Shown here: piece after piece, positions 8,390 to 16,886 of the stretch | Layout: the number at the start of each line of letters is the position of its first letter | How positions within the stretch are numbered: position 1 is the first letter of the stretch | Assembly (NCBI GenBank): GCA_937951875.1 | Contig: CALGAN010000025.1 | Span: 1-53,108, forward strand | From: an uncultured Alkalilimnicola sp. | GTDB taxonomy: Bacteria > Pseudomonadota > Gammaproteobacteria > Nitrococcales > AK92 | Direction of reading: 5' to 3' | DNA length: 53,108 nucleotides | Translations under genes and position numbers: made by a program | Notes under the pieces: model-generated | What the model was told of the DNA's origin: nothing | The model's database searches: none | What the model saw: the letters and a program-made list of their open reading frames with translations, nothing else

Positions 8390-9040
8390 TTAGAAGAACA
8401 CCGTGAGGCCGGCGGTCAGCTCCAGGTTGTGGGTGAGCTTGTTCTCGCCGAGCAGATCGACGTCGAACATGTGATCGCGCACGTCCAGGTGCAGTGCCAG
8501 CCAGTCGGTGGCCAAGAAGCGATAGCCGGCGCCGAAGTTGACGGTGAACGCGTCGTCGCCGGCGAAACGGGTGCTGCCGGCGCCGGCGATCAGGTAGAGC
8601 TGCGAGTTGAAGGCCCAGCCCTTGAGCGGGAAGGCCTCGCCGGGCAGCAGGTTGAAGCCCAGCGACAGGTTGTAGTAGGTGAGCTCGCGGTCGCTGTCGC
8701 TGAGCAGCTCGGCGGAGCCGCTCAGGCGCTCGTAGCTGGTCTTGTCGCCCTTGCTGCGGCCCAGCGCGGCCTCGACGAACAGCCGCTCGCTCACGTGGTA
8801 GGCCAGGCGCGCGCCGTACACCAGGTTGCTGCCGAAGTCCTCGATGCTGAGCACGCCGAAGAACACGCCGAGCTCGAAATCCTCGGTGTCGATGGCGGCC
8901 AGGTTGATCGGACGGCGCTCGACCTCGGGCCGGATCGGCTGCGGCGACTCTTCCTCCGCCGCGGCGCTGCCGAGGCCGGCCAGCGCCAGGCCGAGCGCCG
9001 CGCAAGCGGCACGCGCCACGCGGGCCGGCGGCCGGTCCAT
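8390..9040 (-). CDS. Outer-membrane beta-barrel protein (GltA/GltB-type domain suspected)
   Basis: 216 residues if started at the ATG at 9040, which shares one base with the upstream stop (TGATG), the arrangement expected for coupled translation; a start at 9070 is possible but would lie within the upstream gene. A signal peptide ends at GLGSAAA. The mature part begins with an acidic linker and then has alternating strands (FELGVFFGVLSIEDFGSNLV, TYYNLSLGFNLLPG, FNSQLYLIAGAGSTRF) and ends in a classic BAM signal (LTAGLTVFF). The pattern matches the outer membrane beta-barrel domain described in myxobacterial Glt proteins and relatives, as far as can be judged by eye. Confidence 0.87.
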   Translation of the reverse strand: MDRPPARVARAACAALGLALAGLGSAAAEEESPQPIRPEVERRPINLAAIDTEDFELGVFFGVLSIEDFGSNLVYGARLAYHVSERLFVEAALGRSKGDKTSYERLSGSAELLSDSDRELTYYNLSLGFNLLPGEAFPLKGWAFNSQLYLIAGAGSTRFAGDDAFTVNFGAGYRFLATDWLALHLDVRDHMFDVDLLGENKLTHNLELTAGLTVFF

Positions 9041-9792
9041 CAGAAGAAAAACGCTATGCCGAGCTGCCATTGATCGATTTCCTCGTTGTCATCGCCGCTC
9101 ATCTGCACGACGTGGTTGCGGTATTCGGCCCGGATCAGGAACCGGCGGCTCAAGTACGCCTGCAGCCCCAGGCCGGCCTGCAGGGTGGTGTCGGTGCGGT
9201 CCTCGCTGCGGATCAGCGTGGTGGACGGCGTGGTATGCAGGATGCCGACGCCGATCAGCGCGAACGGCTGCACCCGCCAGTCCGGGAACGGCCGGTGGGT
9301 GAGGTTGACGTTGCCCAGCGAATTGCCGGAGTGGCTGCCCACGGCGTGCCCTAGCGACAGCTCCAGCGACAGGTTGTCGCTGAAGGCGTAGCCCAGGTAG
9401 ACGCTGATCAGGCGGGCGCCGCTGAAATCGCCGCCGAGCACGCCCATTTCCCAGCGCCGCTGCGAGTAGTCGCCGATGCCCGGCTCGGGAATGGCCACCG
9501 TCTGGCCGTCGTCGTCCAGGGTGCGCGCCAGCTGCTGGTGGTGCACCCAGCCTTCCTGGCCGCCCGGGGCGCGCACCTTGAACCAGTCGGTGCGCCGCTT
9601 GAGCACGGTCACCGGCTCGCCCTTGTCGATGACGTAAAAGATCGGATAGCCGACGCCGGGACCGGTGCGCAGCTCGATGTACGGATCGGCCACCCGCACC
9701 GTTTCCGCGGCGCGCGCGTGCGGGCACGCCGCCAGCAGCGCGAGCGCCAGCCACAGCAGCAGACCGACCAGGAAGAAAGACTTGCGAAACAC
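9040..9792 (-). CDS. SH3-domain outer-membrane beta-barrel protein
   Basis: 250 residues from a GTG at 9792. A signal peptide (LLWLALALLAACPHARA) precedes a bacterial SH3 domain at about residues 30-95, recognised by IELRTGPGVGYPIFYVIDKG and WFKVRAPGGQEGWVHHQQL. Such domains usually bind peptidoglycan or peptides. The rest is a beta-barrel (YLGYAFSDNLSLELSLGHAV, PFALIGVGILHTTPSTTLI, RRFLIRAEYRNHVVQ) ending in the aromatic strand LGIAFFF. The architecture suggests a barrel that also touches the cell wall or another periplasmic partner. Its stop overlaps the following barrel gene, so the two barrels are likely made in fixed ratio. Confidence 0.88.
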   Translation of the reverse strand: MFRKSFFLVGLLLWLALALLAACPHARAAETVRVADPYIELRTGPGVGYPIFYVIDKGEPVTVLKRRTDWFKVRAPGGQEGWVHHQQLARTLDDDGQTVAIPEPGIGDYSQRRWEMGVLGGDFSGARLISVYLGYAFSDNLSLELSLGHAVGSHSGNSLGNVNLTHRPFPDWRVQPFALIGVGILHTTPSTTLIRSEDRTDTTLQAGLGLQAYLSRRFLIRAEYRNHVVQMSGDDNEEIDQWQLGIAFFF

Positions 9793-9876
9793 CCGCGCTT
9801 ACTTCGTATTCGATTTAGGCCTTTTATTGTTTCGGACGTCCTGTGCGCGTGGGCTTCCGTGCCGGCGCTGTTCCCG

Positions 9877-12603
9877 CTAATCGGCGGGGACGGCGAAAGG
9901 ATCGTTGTAATACTGCGCGCCGATATCCAGCCATTCGGCGATTAGCCGCAATTCCGCCGGCGTAAGCCAGCCTTCGTGGCTGCCGCCGGGCTCGAATTTA
10001 CTCAGGAAATAACCCGCGCGGGCACCGTTCGGCGACATCGACGGGCCCGGCGCCCGCACCGGCACCATTACCGGAATCAACTGGCCGTTCTCGTCCTGCA
10101 GCGGGTTGCCGTTGGCGTCGGTCTGATAGATCGGGTTGCCGTCGGCGTCGACCGCCGGCACCAGCCGATCCTGCAGCGCGCCCTCGACGATTTCCTGCTC
10201 GTTGTCCGGGAACAGCAGCTCGCGGTAGCTGTTCAGGTGGTCCGGCTCGTCCAGCGACAGCCCGTCGCTCAGGTCCAGTTGCGCCGCTGGCACCTGCACC
10301 GCGCCCATGGCGTCGACCCGATTGTGGCAGGCGGTGCAGGTGCGGTCGGCGAGCACGGTCACGCCGTCGTCATCCAGCACCCGCCGGTCGCGGCTCCAGA
10401 GCGGATGGATGTGGGTCGGGTAGTGGATGACGGTGCGGCAGCCTCCGTGCCAGCGGCTCTGGCAGGCGACGCTGGCCGGCGCCGGAGTGGCCAGGTCGGC
10501 GTAGCGGTAGCTGAAGCTGGGCGCCGGATTCGCGGCCGGATCGACCCAGAGGTCGTCGAAATACAGGTCGACGCTGGGCGTCAGCGCCGGCGAAAGGCAG
10601 AACAGCGCCAGCTCCGCCGGCGGGTCGGTCAGGCACAGCGAGGTGTACAGCCGGGCGCGGGCCTCCGCCATGGTCTCGCCGTAGTCGGCGAACAGCAGCG
10701 GATTGGTATTGGGGAAGGGCTGGCCCGTCACCGGGGCGCCGGCGTTGAGCGGCGGACGGCCGTCCTGGCGGCCGTGCGGCTGCGCGTTGCCGGGGGTGTG
10801 GCAGCCGTTGCAGGTCACCGTCTCGCCGGCCTGCACCTGCAGCCAGCCCTGATGGCGGGCGCTGATGCGGCGGCCGCGCTCGTCCAGCACCTCGATCGCC
10901 AGCGGCACGTTGGCCGGCACTTTGACCATCACCGAGCCGTCCGGCTCGATCGGCGCGTAGCCGATGATCTCGCGCATCAGCTGGCTGCGGCTGGCGCCAT
11001 AGGCGGTGCTGGGCACCTCCCGCACGTCGCGGTCGGGAATGCTCACCGCCTTGAGGATGCGCAGGAAGCGCGCCGGGCGGTCGGCGGCCGGGGTGCGCGC
11101 CGGGTCGCGCACGGCGGCGATGCCGCCGGGGGCGGTGTCGACGCCGTCGACATCGTAGACGCTGCGGATATGCAGCACACCCACGCCGTCGGCGACCCAG
11201 TCGGGGTTCAGGCCGGCGCCGGGGGCCTGGTCGTGCAGCAGGGTCGGCAGCGGCCGCGGTTTGGCGGCCACCAGGTCGGTGAACATCACCCCTTCCTGCG
11301 GCGCCACCACAGGCTGCTGGGTGTTGGCGCGCAGGTCGCGCATCCACACGCCGTACAGCGGCGGCGCCGCCCGCGCCGCCGGGTTCTGCAGCGCCTCCTC
11401 GGTGCAGGGCACGATGCGCTCGCTCTCGATCAGGCGGCACGGCGTCCAGCTCACCAGCAGGCGGTCGGTGCCGTCCCACAGCGGGTAGAAAGAGGCGAAA
11501 CGGCCGCCCGGCGAGATGCCGGGCGCGGCGTAGATCGGCTCGGCGGTGGCCGGCGTCTGGGCCGGACCGGTCAGCCCCAGGTACTGGTAGATCGGCTGGG
11601 TGTTGTCGGCGTAGCGCTCGGCGTCGATCAGCACGATGTCGCCGCCGCCGTAGGTGCCGGTGTAGGGCATCACCAGCGCGGCGATGCGGCCGTCCGGCAT
11701 CTGCTTGGGCCGCACGAACTGCACCGTGGCGTTGTCGCGGCCGTCGGCGGTGCGGCCGGTGTCGTGGCTGCGCGCGCCGTAGTACAGCTCCAGGGCGGTG
11801 CCGTCCGTGCGCACGCGGTAGAGGTGCATGCCATCGCGGCCGCCGGCCCGCTGCCAGCGGGTGAACAGCACTTCGCCGCTGCTCAGCACCGTGGGATAGA
11901 GATCGTGGCTCTGGTTGAAGGTGATCTGGCGGATGTCGCTGCCATCGGCGTCCATGACGTGCAGCGTGAACGCGTCCTCGCCCAGGTCCTCGGTCTGATT
12001 GGCGAACTGCGGCTTGCCCTCGTCGAGCAGCACCGCGCGCGCCTGGCGCTGGCGGGTGGAGCTGAACACGATGCGGCCGTCCGGCAGGTAGTGCGGGGCG
12101 ATGTCGTGGCCGGCCTCGGCCTCGATGTCGGAGGCGATGACGCGCCGCAGCCGGTCGCTGGGAATGTCGTACTCCCAGATGTTCCAGGTCGGCTGCTCGT
12201 CCTCGTCGGCGTTCTCGATCAGCGGCAGGCGCAGCGCGAACAGCAGTTTGGTGCCGTCGTAGGACACCTCCACGTCGCGCACGTCGCCGCGGCCGCCGGT
12301 CACGGCGCCGGTGATGTTGCGCTCGGCGGCGCCGGGCGTGGCGCGCTCGCGCAGGTATAGGTCGCCGCCGGCGTTGAAGCGGATCTGACGGCGCAGATCG
12401 CTCTGGGTCGGTTGGCCCTGATTGTTGAGCGGCAGCGGCCGTTTGACGTAGGCCACCGGGTAGTCCTGGACCACCGGATCGGGTTCCTGGCTGTCGCTGC
12501 CGACGCTGGCGCCACCGCCGCAGCCGGACAGGCACAACAACGCCGCCAGCGCGCCGGCCGCCGCGTACCACCGAAACGGAAATCCGCCCCCCATCATGCC
12601 CAT
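9877..12603 (-). CDS. HzsA-related dihaem c-type lipoprotein with PD40-like propeller
   Basis: 908 residues. Lipobox LLCLSGC at about Cys28 follows a membrane-spanning signal. Residues about 100-500 form a TolB/PD40-type propeller (VEVSYDGTKLLFA, HYLPDGRIVFSSTRQR, VMDADGSDIRQITFN). Two c-type haem motifs follow: CNGCH at 598-602 and CTACH at 756-760, the first in a context (GETVTCNGCHTP) typical of the hydrazine-synthase-alpha-like C-terminal domain. HzsA-related proteins are widespread in organisms that do not make hydrazine, so no anammox role is implied. The protein is probably a surface or periplasmic electron-transfer lipoprotein. The start at 12603 has GAGGAAGG just upstream. It is the first gene of the leftward arm. 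Confidence 0.88.
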   Translation of the reverse strand: MGMMGGGFPFRWYAAAGALAALLCLSGCGGGASVGSDSQEPDPVVQDYPVAYVKRPLPLNNQGQPTQSDLRRQIRFNAGGDLYLRERATPGAAERNITGAVTGGRGDVRDVEVSYDGTKLLFALRLPLIENADEDEQPTWNIWEYDIPSDRLRRVIASDIEAEAGHDIAPHYLPDGRIVFSSTRQRQARAVLLDEGKPQFANQTEDLGEDAFTLHVMDADGSDIRQITFNQSHDLYPTVLSSGEVLFTRWQRAGGRDGMHLYRVRTDGTALELYYGARSHDTGRTADGRDNATVQFVRPKQMPDGRIAALVMPYTGTYGGGDIVLIDAERYADNTQPIYQYLGLTGPAQTPATAEPIYAAPGISPGGRFASFYPLWDGTDRLLVSWTPCRLIESERIVPCTEEALQNPAARAAPPLYGVWMRDLRANTQQPVVAPQEGVMFTDLVAAKPRPLPTLLHDQAPGAGLNPDWVADGVGVLHIRSVYDVDGVDTAPGGIAAVRDPARTPAADRPARFLRILKAVSIPDRDVREVPSTAYGASRSQLMREIIGYAPIEPDGSVMVKVPANVPLAIEVLDERGRRISARHQGWLQVQAGETVTCNGCHTPGNAQPHGRQDGRPPLNAGAPVTGQPFPNTNPLLFADYGETMAEARARLYTSLCLTDPPAELALFCLSPALTPSVDLYFDDLWVDPAANPAPSFSYRYADLATPAPASVACQSRWHGGCRTVIHYPTHIHPLWSRDRRVLDDDGVTVLADRTCTACHNRVDAMGAVQVPAAQLDLSDGLSLDEPDHLNSYRELLFPDNEQEIVEGALQDRLVPAVDADGNPIYQTDANGNPLQDENGQLIPVMVPVRAPGPSMSPNGARAGYFLSKFEPGGSHEGWLTPAELRLIAEWLDIGAQYYNDPFAVPAD

Positions 12604-12774
12604 GCCTTCCTCGAGCGGCGCTCCTTAACATTCGGAGCGGCCGCGCCGGTCCCGGCCATGCCGCCGGACCGGTGTAGCAATCAATCCCCGTGGTAGAGCC
12701 GTCGATCGACCCTGGTTTTGCCGTCGCCGGACGTGCGCCCATTAACGTGGCGCTATAGTGTTATGGACCCCGGC

Positions 12775-12804
12775 GCTCGGACGACGCCACGACGTCGTCC
12801 GAGC
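12775..12804. promoter_or_regulatory. 12-bp perfect inverted repeat, possible operator
   Basis: GCTCGGACGACG and its exact reverse complement CGTCGTCCGAGC are separated by six bases. There is no T-run on either strand after the stem, so it does not look like an intrinsic terminator. Its position between two divergent operons fits a protein-binding site. Function is inferred. Confidence 0.5.
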
Positions 12805-12926
12805 AGCCAAATTACTCCGCCGAGGCAGCGGGCACAAACGGCGATTTGCCAACTGTTTCACGAAATCGAGAACTGTCTTCTTTTTCCGACAGGCGCCGGC
12901 AATTTAGCCGACGTATAGTCATCATG

Positions 12927-12943
12927 GCGCGTCATTGACGCGC
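12927..12943. promoter_or_regulatory. 17-bp palindrome GCGCGTCATTGACGCGC, possible operator
   Basis: Two perfect 8-base arms flank a single central T, placed 80-97 bases upstream of the rightward start. The compact arms with no loop fit a dimeric regulator rather than an RNA hairpin. It lies next to a TATAGT hexamer at 12914. The regulator is unknown. Confidence 0.5.
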
Positions 12944-12962
12944 TACTTTAATTTTCCGAGTC

Positions 12963-12990
12963 GAGGGCGCGCGGGGGTAATCGCGCCCTC
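12963..12990 (+). promoter_or_regulatory. 9-bp leader hairpin upstream of the cytochrome operon
   Basis: GAGGGCGCG and CGCGCCCTC can pair around a ten-base loop, ending 33 bases before the ATG at 13024. It would lie in the 5' leader if transcription begins upstream. No U-run follows, so it may be a stabilising or regulatory leader structure rather than a terminator. Confidence 0.45.
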
Positions 12991-13023
12991 TCAAGAGACG
13001 ATAACCAATTAAGGGCTTTGGGC

Positions 13024-14256
13024 ATGGGAGTCGGCGCGAAGGGCCGGTATCGGGCCGGCCTGCGTTCCACGCTGCACTGGGGGATGGTCATCTCGCTGTT
13101 GATCGGCGCGACGGCCTCGGCCGGTCCGCGCGAGCAGGCCAAGCGCATGCACGATCGGTTGACCGGCGTGCCGCCGAGCGAGACGGTGCTCGCGCAGATG
13201 GCCGAGCGCATCCAGGCCGGCAATGCCGTCGGCGCGGCGCTGCTGGCCATGGAGAACAGCGCCTTTTACAACGTCACCCTCAAGAACCTGGCCACGCCCT
13301 GGACCAACCGCGAACAGACCGTGTTCGCGCCGCTCAACGACTACACCGCCACCGTCATTGGCCTGGTGCGCGACGGCGCCGACTTCCGGCGGGTGCTCTA
13401 CGACGACGTGCTCTACGTCGGTACCGCCCCCGGCCTGCCGCCGTACTCGCCGAGCAACAACGACCATTACGAGGAGATGGAACGGCGGGGCGTGGACCTC
13501 AAGCGGTCGCTGCAGCCCGCCGCGCAATCGGCGCTGCTCGGCATTCCGCCGGAGGCCACCGCCGGGGTGATGACCAGCCGCGCCGCGGCCAAGGCCTTCT
13601 TCTACGCCGGCACCAACCGGGCCATGTTCCGCTACACGCTGCTCAACCACCTTTGCCGCGATCTGGAGCAGATCAGCGACACCAGCCGCCCGGCCGACCG
13701 CATCCGCCAGGACGTGTCGCGCAGCCCCGGCGGCGATAGCCGGGTGTTCCTCAACAACTGCATCGGCTGTCACGCCGGCATGGATCCGCTGGCCCAGGCC
13801 TATGCCTATTACGACTTCGCCTTCGACCGCGACAACGACCCGGAGGGCGAGCGCGGCCGGTTGGTCTACAACGGCGTCGGTAGCGTCGATCCGGTCACCG
13901 GCACGCGGGTGCAGGCCAAGTACCTGATCAACGCCGACAACTTCCGCTACGGCTTCGCCACGCCGGACGACCGCTGGGACAACTTCTGGCGGCAGGGCAA
14001 CAACGCTCTGCTGGGCTGGGATCCGGCGCTGCCCGGCGCCGGCTACGGCGCCAAGAGCATGGGACGGGAGCTGGCGCACAGCGAGGCCTTCGCGCGCTGC
14101 CAGGTGGAGAAGGTGTTCAAGACCGTGTGCCTGCGCGCGCCGAGCGACGGCGCCGATCGCAGCCGGATGGACGCCATCACCGCCTCGTTCAAGGCCAGCA
14201 ACTACAACCTGAAACAGGTATTCGCGGAGACGGCCGTTTATTGCATGGGCGAGTAG
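13024..14256 (+). CDS. Exported monohaem c-type protein with planctomycete-like haem motif
   Basis: 410 residues from the ATG at 13024, with AAGGG eight bases upstream. A short cationic N-terminus and hydrophobic segment (WGMVISLLIGATASA) form a signal peptide. The body is helical and ends near residue 410. One c-type haem site, CIGCH at 246-250, continues as HAGMDPLAQAYAYYDF, which resembles the CxxCHxxxDPLGxALExFD signature of planctomycete cytochrome-type domains (DUF1588 and relatives). I do not recognise the full-length family. It opens the rightward arm and is followed after 129 bases by the LamG dihaem lipoprotein. Export through Sec and haem attachment by the Ccm system are expected. 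Confidence 0.85.
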   Translation: MGVGAKGRYRAGLRSTLHWGMVISLLIGATASAGPREQAKRMHDRLTGVPPSETVLAQMAERIQAGNAVGAALLAMENSAFYNVTLKNLATPWTNREQTVFAPLNDYTATVIGLVRDGADFRRVLYDDVLYVGTAPGLPPYSPSNNDHYEEMERRGVDLKRSLQPAAQSALLGIPPEATAGVMTSRAAAKAFFYAGTNRAMFRYTLLNHLCRDLEQISDTSRPADRIRQDVSRSPGGDSRVFLNNCIGCHAGMDPLAQAYAYYDFAFDRDNDPEGERGRLVYNGVGSVDPVTGTRVQAKYLINADNFRYGFATPDDRWDNFWRQGNNALLGWDPALPGAGYGAKSMGRELAHSEAFARCQVEKVFKTVCLRAPSDGADRSRMDAITASFKASNYNLKQVFAETAVYCMGE

Positions 14257-14385
14257 ACGGCCGGTCGCGGCATGTTCGCCGGCGGGGGCGGCGAGATGCG
14301 GATGGACGGTTCGAGCCGTCGCGCCGAATCCGCGACGTCCGCCGGGAACCGGAAGGCAAGGCCCGGACGTTTTCCGGAGACAACG

Positions 14386-16863
14386 ATGGATAAGCTCAGT
14401 CGATACCCACACAGCGGGCGTCGCGCCACGGCGCCGTGGTTCCTGCCGGTGCTGCTGCTGGTCGCCCTGCTCACCGGCTGCGGTGGCGGCGCCAGCACCG
14501 AAACCAAGCCGAACACCCAGGCGCCGGAGGTGCGCGACTACACCGGACCGGCGCCGGCCAACGACGACGTGCAGGCGTTCCGCGTCAATCTCTGGGAGAA
14601 CGTGCGCGGCGCCAACCGCTGCGGCGCCTGCCACGGCGTCGGCGGCCAGGCGCCGCAGTTCGCCCGCAGCGACGACGTCAACGCCGCCTACGCCGAGGTC
14701 GGCCCGGTGGTGAACCTGAGCAGTCCGATCGATTCGCGCCTGGTGACCAAGATCGCCGGCGGCCACCACTGCTGGCTCGACAGCGACGTCGCCTGCGCCT
14801 CCATCCTCGCGGTCTGGATCAGCAACTGGGCTGGCGGCGGTAGCGGCGGCGAGGCCACCGAGATCGAACTGGAGGCGCCGCCCGAGCGCATTCCGGGCGC
14901 CGCCAAGGCCTTCCCCGACGACCCCGGGGCGTTCGCTTCCACCGTGCATCCGCTGCTGGTGCAGCACTGCGCGTCCTGCCACGTCAGCGGCGCGCGTACG
15001 CCGCAGTCGCCGTTCTTCTCCGAGAGCGATGTCGTCACCGCTTACGCCGCGGCCAAGAGCAAGATCAACCTGGACAACCCGGCCGAGTCGCGGCTGGTGG
15101 TGCGGCTGCGCGAGGAATCGCACAACTGCTGGAGCGACAGCTGCGAGGCCGACGCCCAGGCGATGGAGGCGGCGATCGCCGCCTTCGCCGCGCCGATCGA
15201 GGTGCGCGAGATGGATCCGGCCCTGGTGCTCAGCCGCGCCGTGCGGCTGACCGACGGCATCGTCGCCGCCGGCGGCAACCGCTACGAGGGGAGCCTGATC
15301 GCCAAGTACGAATTCAAGGAAGGCGCCGGCTACATCGCCTACGACACTTCCGGCGTGGAGCCGGCCGCCAACCTGACCCTGAGCGGTGACGTCGGCTGGG
15401 TCGGCGGCTGGGGCCTGGACCTGCGCGGCGGCAAGGCCCAGGCCAGTACCGCCGCCAGCCGCAAGCTGGCGCGCATGATCAAGACCACCGGCGAGTTCTC
15501 GGTGGAGGCCTGGGTGGTGCCGGGCAACGTCACCCAGGAGGGGCCGGCGCGCATCATCAGCTACTCGGCCGGCACCGGGGCGCGCAACTTCACCCTGGGC
15601 CAGACCCAGTACTCCTACGATTTCCTGGTGCGCTCCAGCCGCACCGACGGCAACGGCGAGCCGGCGCTGTCCACGCCCAACGCCGCCCAGGTGCTGCAGG
15701 CCACCCAGCAGCATGTGGTGCTCACCTACACCCCTAGCGCCGGGCGGCGCATCTACGTCAACGGCCGGCTGATCGAGCCGACGGACGACGGCGGCGGCAG
15801 CCTGGCCGACTGGGACGACACCTACGCGCTGGTGCTCGGCAACGAGGCCTCCAACGACCGTCCCTGGCAGGGCAAGCTGCGGTTCGTCGCCATCTACAAC
15901 CGCGCTCTCACCCCCGAGCAGATCACCCAGAACATGGCGGCCGGCGTCGGCGAGCGCTACTACCTGCTGTTCCGCGTCGGCCATCTGATCGGCGTCGAGG
16001 ACGCCTACCTCCTGTTCGAGGTCAGCCAGTTCGACGACTACAGCTACCTGTTCCACCGGCCGACCCTGATCGCGCTCGACGGCGGGCGGCTGAGCGCCGA
16101 CCTGCCCATCCAAGGCATGCGGCTCGGCCTCAACGGCCGCGAGGTGAGCGTCGGCCAGGCGTTCCGCACGCTCGACGTCACGGTCGCCGCCGACAGCGAC
16201 CTGCGCGCCGGTCAGGTGCTGACCACCCAGGGCGCGGTCATCGCCCGCGAGCGCGGCCCCGAGCAGGATGAGTTCTTCCTGACCTTCGAGCGCCTGGGCG
16301 ACCACAGCAACGTCACCCTGGAACCGGTGCCGCTGGCGCCGCCCCCGGTCGACCTGCCGCCCAGCCCGGACGTCGGCCTGCGCACCTTCGAGGAGATCCA
16401 CGCCACCATGGCGACGGTCACCGGGGTGAGCCCGACCGAGCCGGCGGTGGCGGCCACCTTCGACACCGTGCGTCAGCAGCTGCCGACGGTGGAGGCCATC
16501 GAGGGCTTCCTGTCCGCCCATCAGATGGCGGTGGCCCAGCTCGCCATCGAGTACTGCAACGCGCTGATCGAGAACCCGACGCTGCGCGCCGACTACTTCC
16601 CCGGGGTCGATTTCAACGCATCGGTGACAGCCGTGTTCGGTTCGCCGTCGGCGCGCGATCTGGTGCTCGATCCCTTGCTCGACCGGATGATGGGGCGCGG
16701 CCTGGCCAGCCAGCCCGATCCGGCCGAGGTGAAGCAGGAACTGAACGATCTGATCGACCGGCTCACCGCCTGCGGCGGCGGCTGCGCGGCGGGTCGCACC
16801 AAGGCCGTGGCCAAGGCGGTGTGCTCCGCCACGCTCGGCAGCGCCGTGACGCTGCTGCAATGA
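14386..16863 (+). CDS. Dihaem lipoprotein with LamG-like domain
   Basis: 825 residues. The ATG at 14386 follows CCGGAG and gives a lipobox (LVALLTGC, Cys32). Two cytochrome-like modules follow: CGACH at 79-83 and CASCH at 195-199. Each is followed by a matching segment (SSPIDSRLVTKIAGGHHCW and DNPAESRLVVRLREESHNCW), so they look like a tandem duplication. Residues about 300-510 form a concanavalin/LamG-type jelly-roll (FSVEAWVVPGN, HVVLTYTPSAGRRIYVNGRL, ALVLGNEASNDRPWQGKLRF). The remaining 300 residues are not recognised. A cytochrome plus LamG combination is best known from planctomycete PSCyt proteins. Probably anchored in the outer membrane, binding glycans or partner proteins while carrying electrons. 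Confidence 0.88.
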   Translation: MDKLSRYPHSGRRATAPWFLPVLLLVALLTGCGGGASTETKPNTQAPEVRDYTGPAPANDDVQAFRVNLWENVRGANRCGACHGVGGQAPQFARSDDVNAAYAEVGPVVNLSSPIDSRLVTKIAGGHHCWLDSDVACASILAVWISNWAGGGSGGEATEIELEAPPERIPGAAKAFPDDPGAFASTVHPLLVQHCASCHVSGARTPQSPFFSESDVVTAYAAAKSKINLDNPAESRLVVRLREESHNCWSDSCEADAQAMEAAIAAFAAPIEVREMDPALVLSRAVRLTDGIVAAGGNRYEGSLIAKYEFKEGAGYIAYDTSGVEPAANLTLSGDVGWVGGWGLDLRGGKAQASTAASRKLARMIKTTGEFSVEAWVVPGNVTQEGPARIISYSAGTGARNFTLGQTQYSYDFLVRSSRTDGNGEPALSTPNAAQVLQATQQHVVLTYTPSAGRRIYVNGRLIEPTDDGGGSLADWDDTYALVLGNEASNDRPWQGKLRFVAIYNRALTPEQITQNMAAGVGERYYLLFRVGHLIGVEDAYLLFEVSQFDDYSYLFHRPTLIALDGGRLSADLPIQGMRLGLNGREVSVGQAFRTLDVTVAADSDLRAGQVLTTQGAVIARERGPEQDEFFLTFERLGDHSNVTLEPVPLAPPPVDLPPSPDVGLRTFEEIHATMATVTGVSPTEPAVAATFDTVRQQLPTVEAIEGFLSAHQMAVAQLAIEYCNALIENPTLRADYFPGVDFNASVTAVFGSPSARDLVLDPLLDRMMGRGLASQPDPAEVKQELNDLIDRLTACGGGCAAGRTKAVAKAVCSATLGSAVTLLQ

Positions 16864-16886
16864 GGCGGAATGAAGAGGACTGATCG

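Larger units (their letters stand above)
12604..13023. other. Divergent intergenic region of the envelope/cytochrome locus
   Basis: These 420 bases separate the HzsA-related gene (leftward) from the monohaem gene (rightward) and contain no plausible coding sequence. The sequence is locally AT-richer than its surroundings (12820-12960) and contains three perfect or near-perfect inverted repeats, annotated separately. TATAGT hexamers occur at 12754 and 12914 on the plus strand, but I found no well-spaced -35 partner for either. AAGGG at 13011 serves as ribosome-binding site for the gene at 13024. The region should hold both promoters and whatever controls both arms. Confidence 0.7.

Noticed and set aside
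9976..12360. Long open frame on the plus strand opposite the HzsA-related gene
   Set aside because: The composition is poor, with runs of Ala, Val, Gly, His and Arg, no ribosome-binding site, and no recognisable domain; the opposite strand codes for a clear protein with haem motifs. Similar long antisense frames at 1223-3907, 13009-16860 and 50780-52843 were left out for the same reason.
9877..12603. Hydrazine synthase alpha subunit and anammox metabolism
   Set aside because: Only the domain architecture resembles HzsA. The beta and gamma subunits and other anammox genes are not present, and HzsA-related proteins occur widely outside anammox bacteria.
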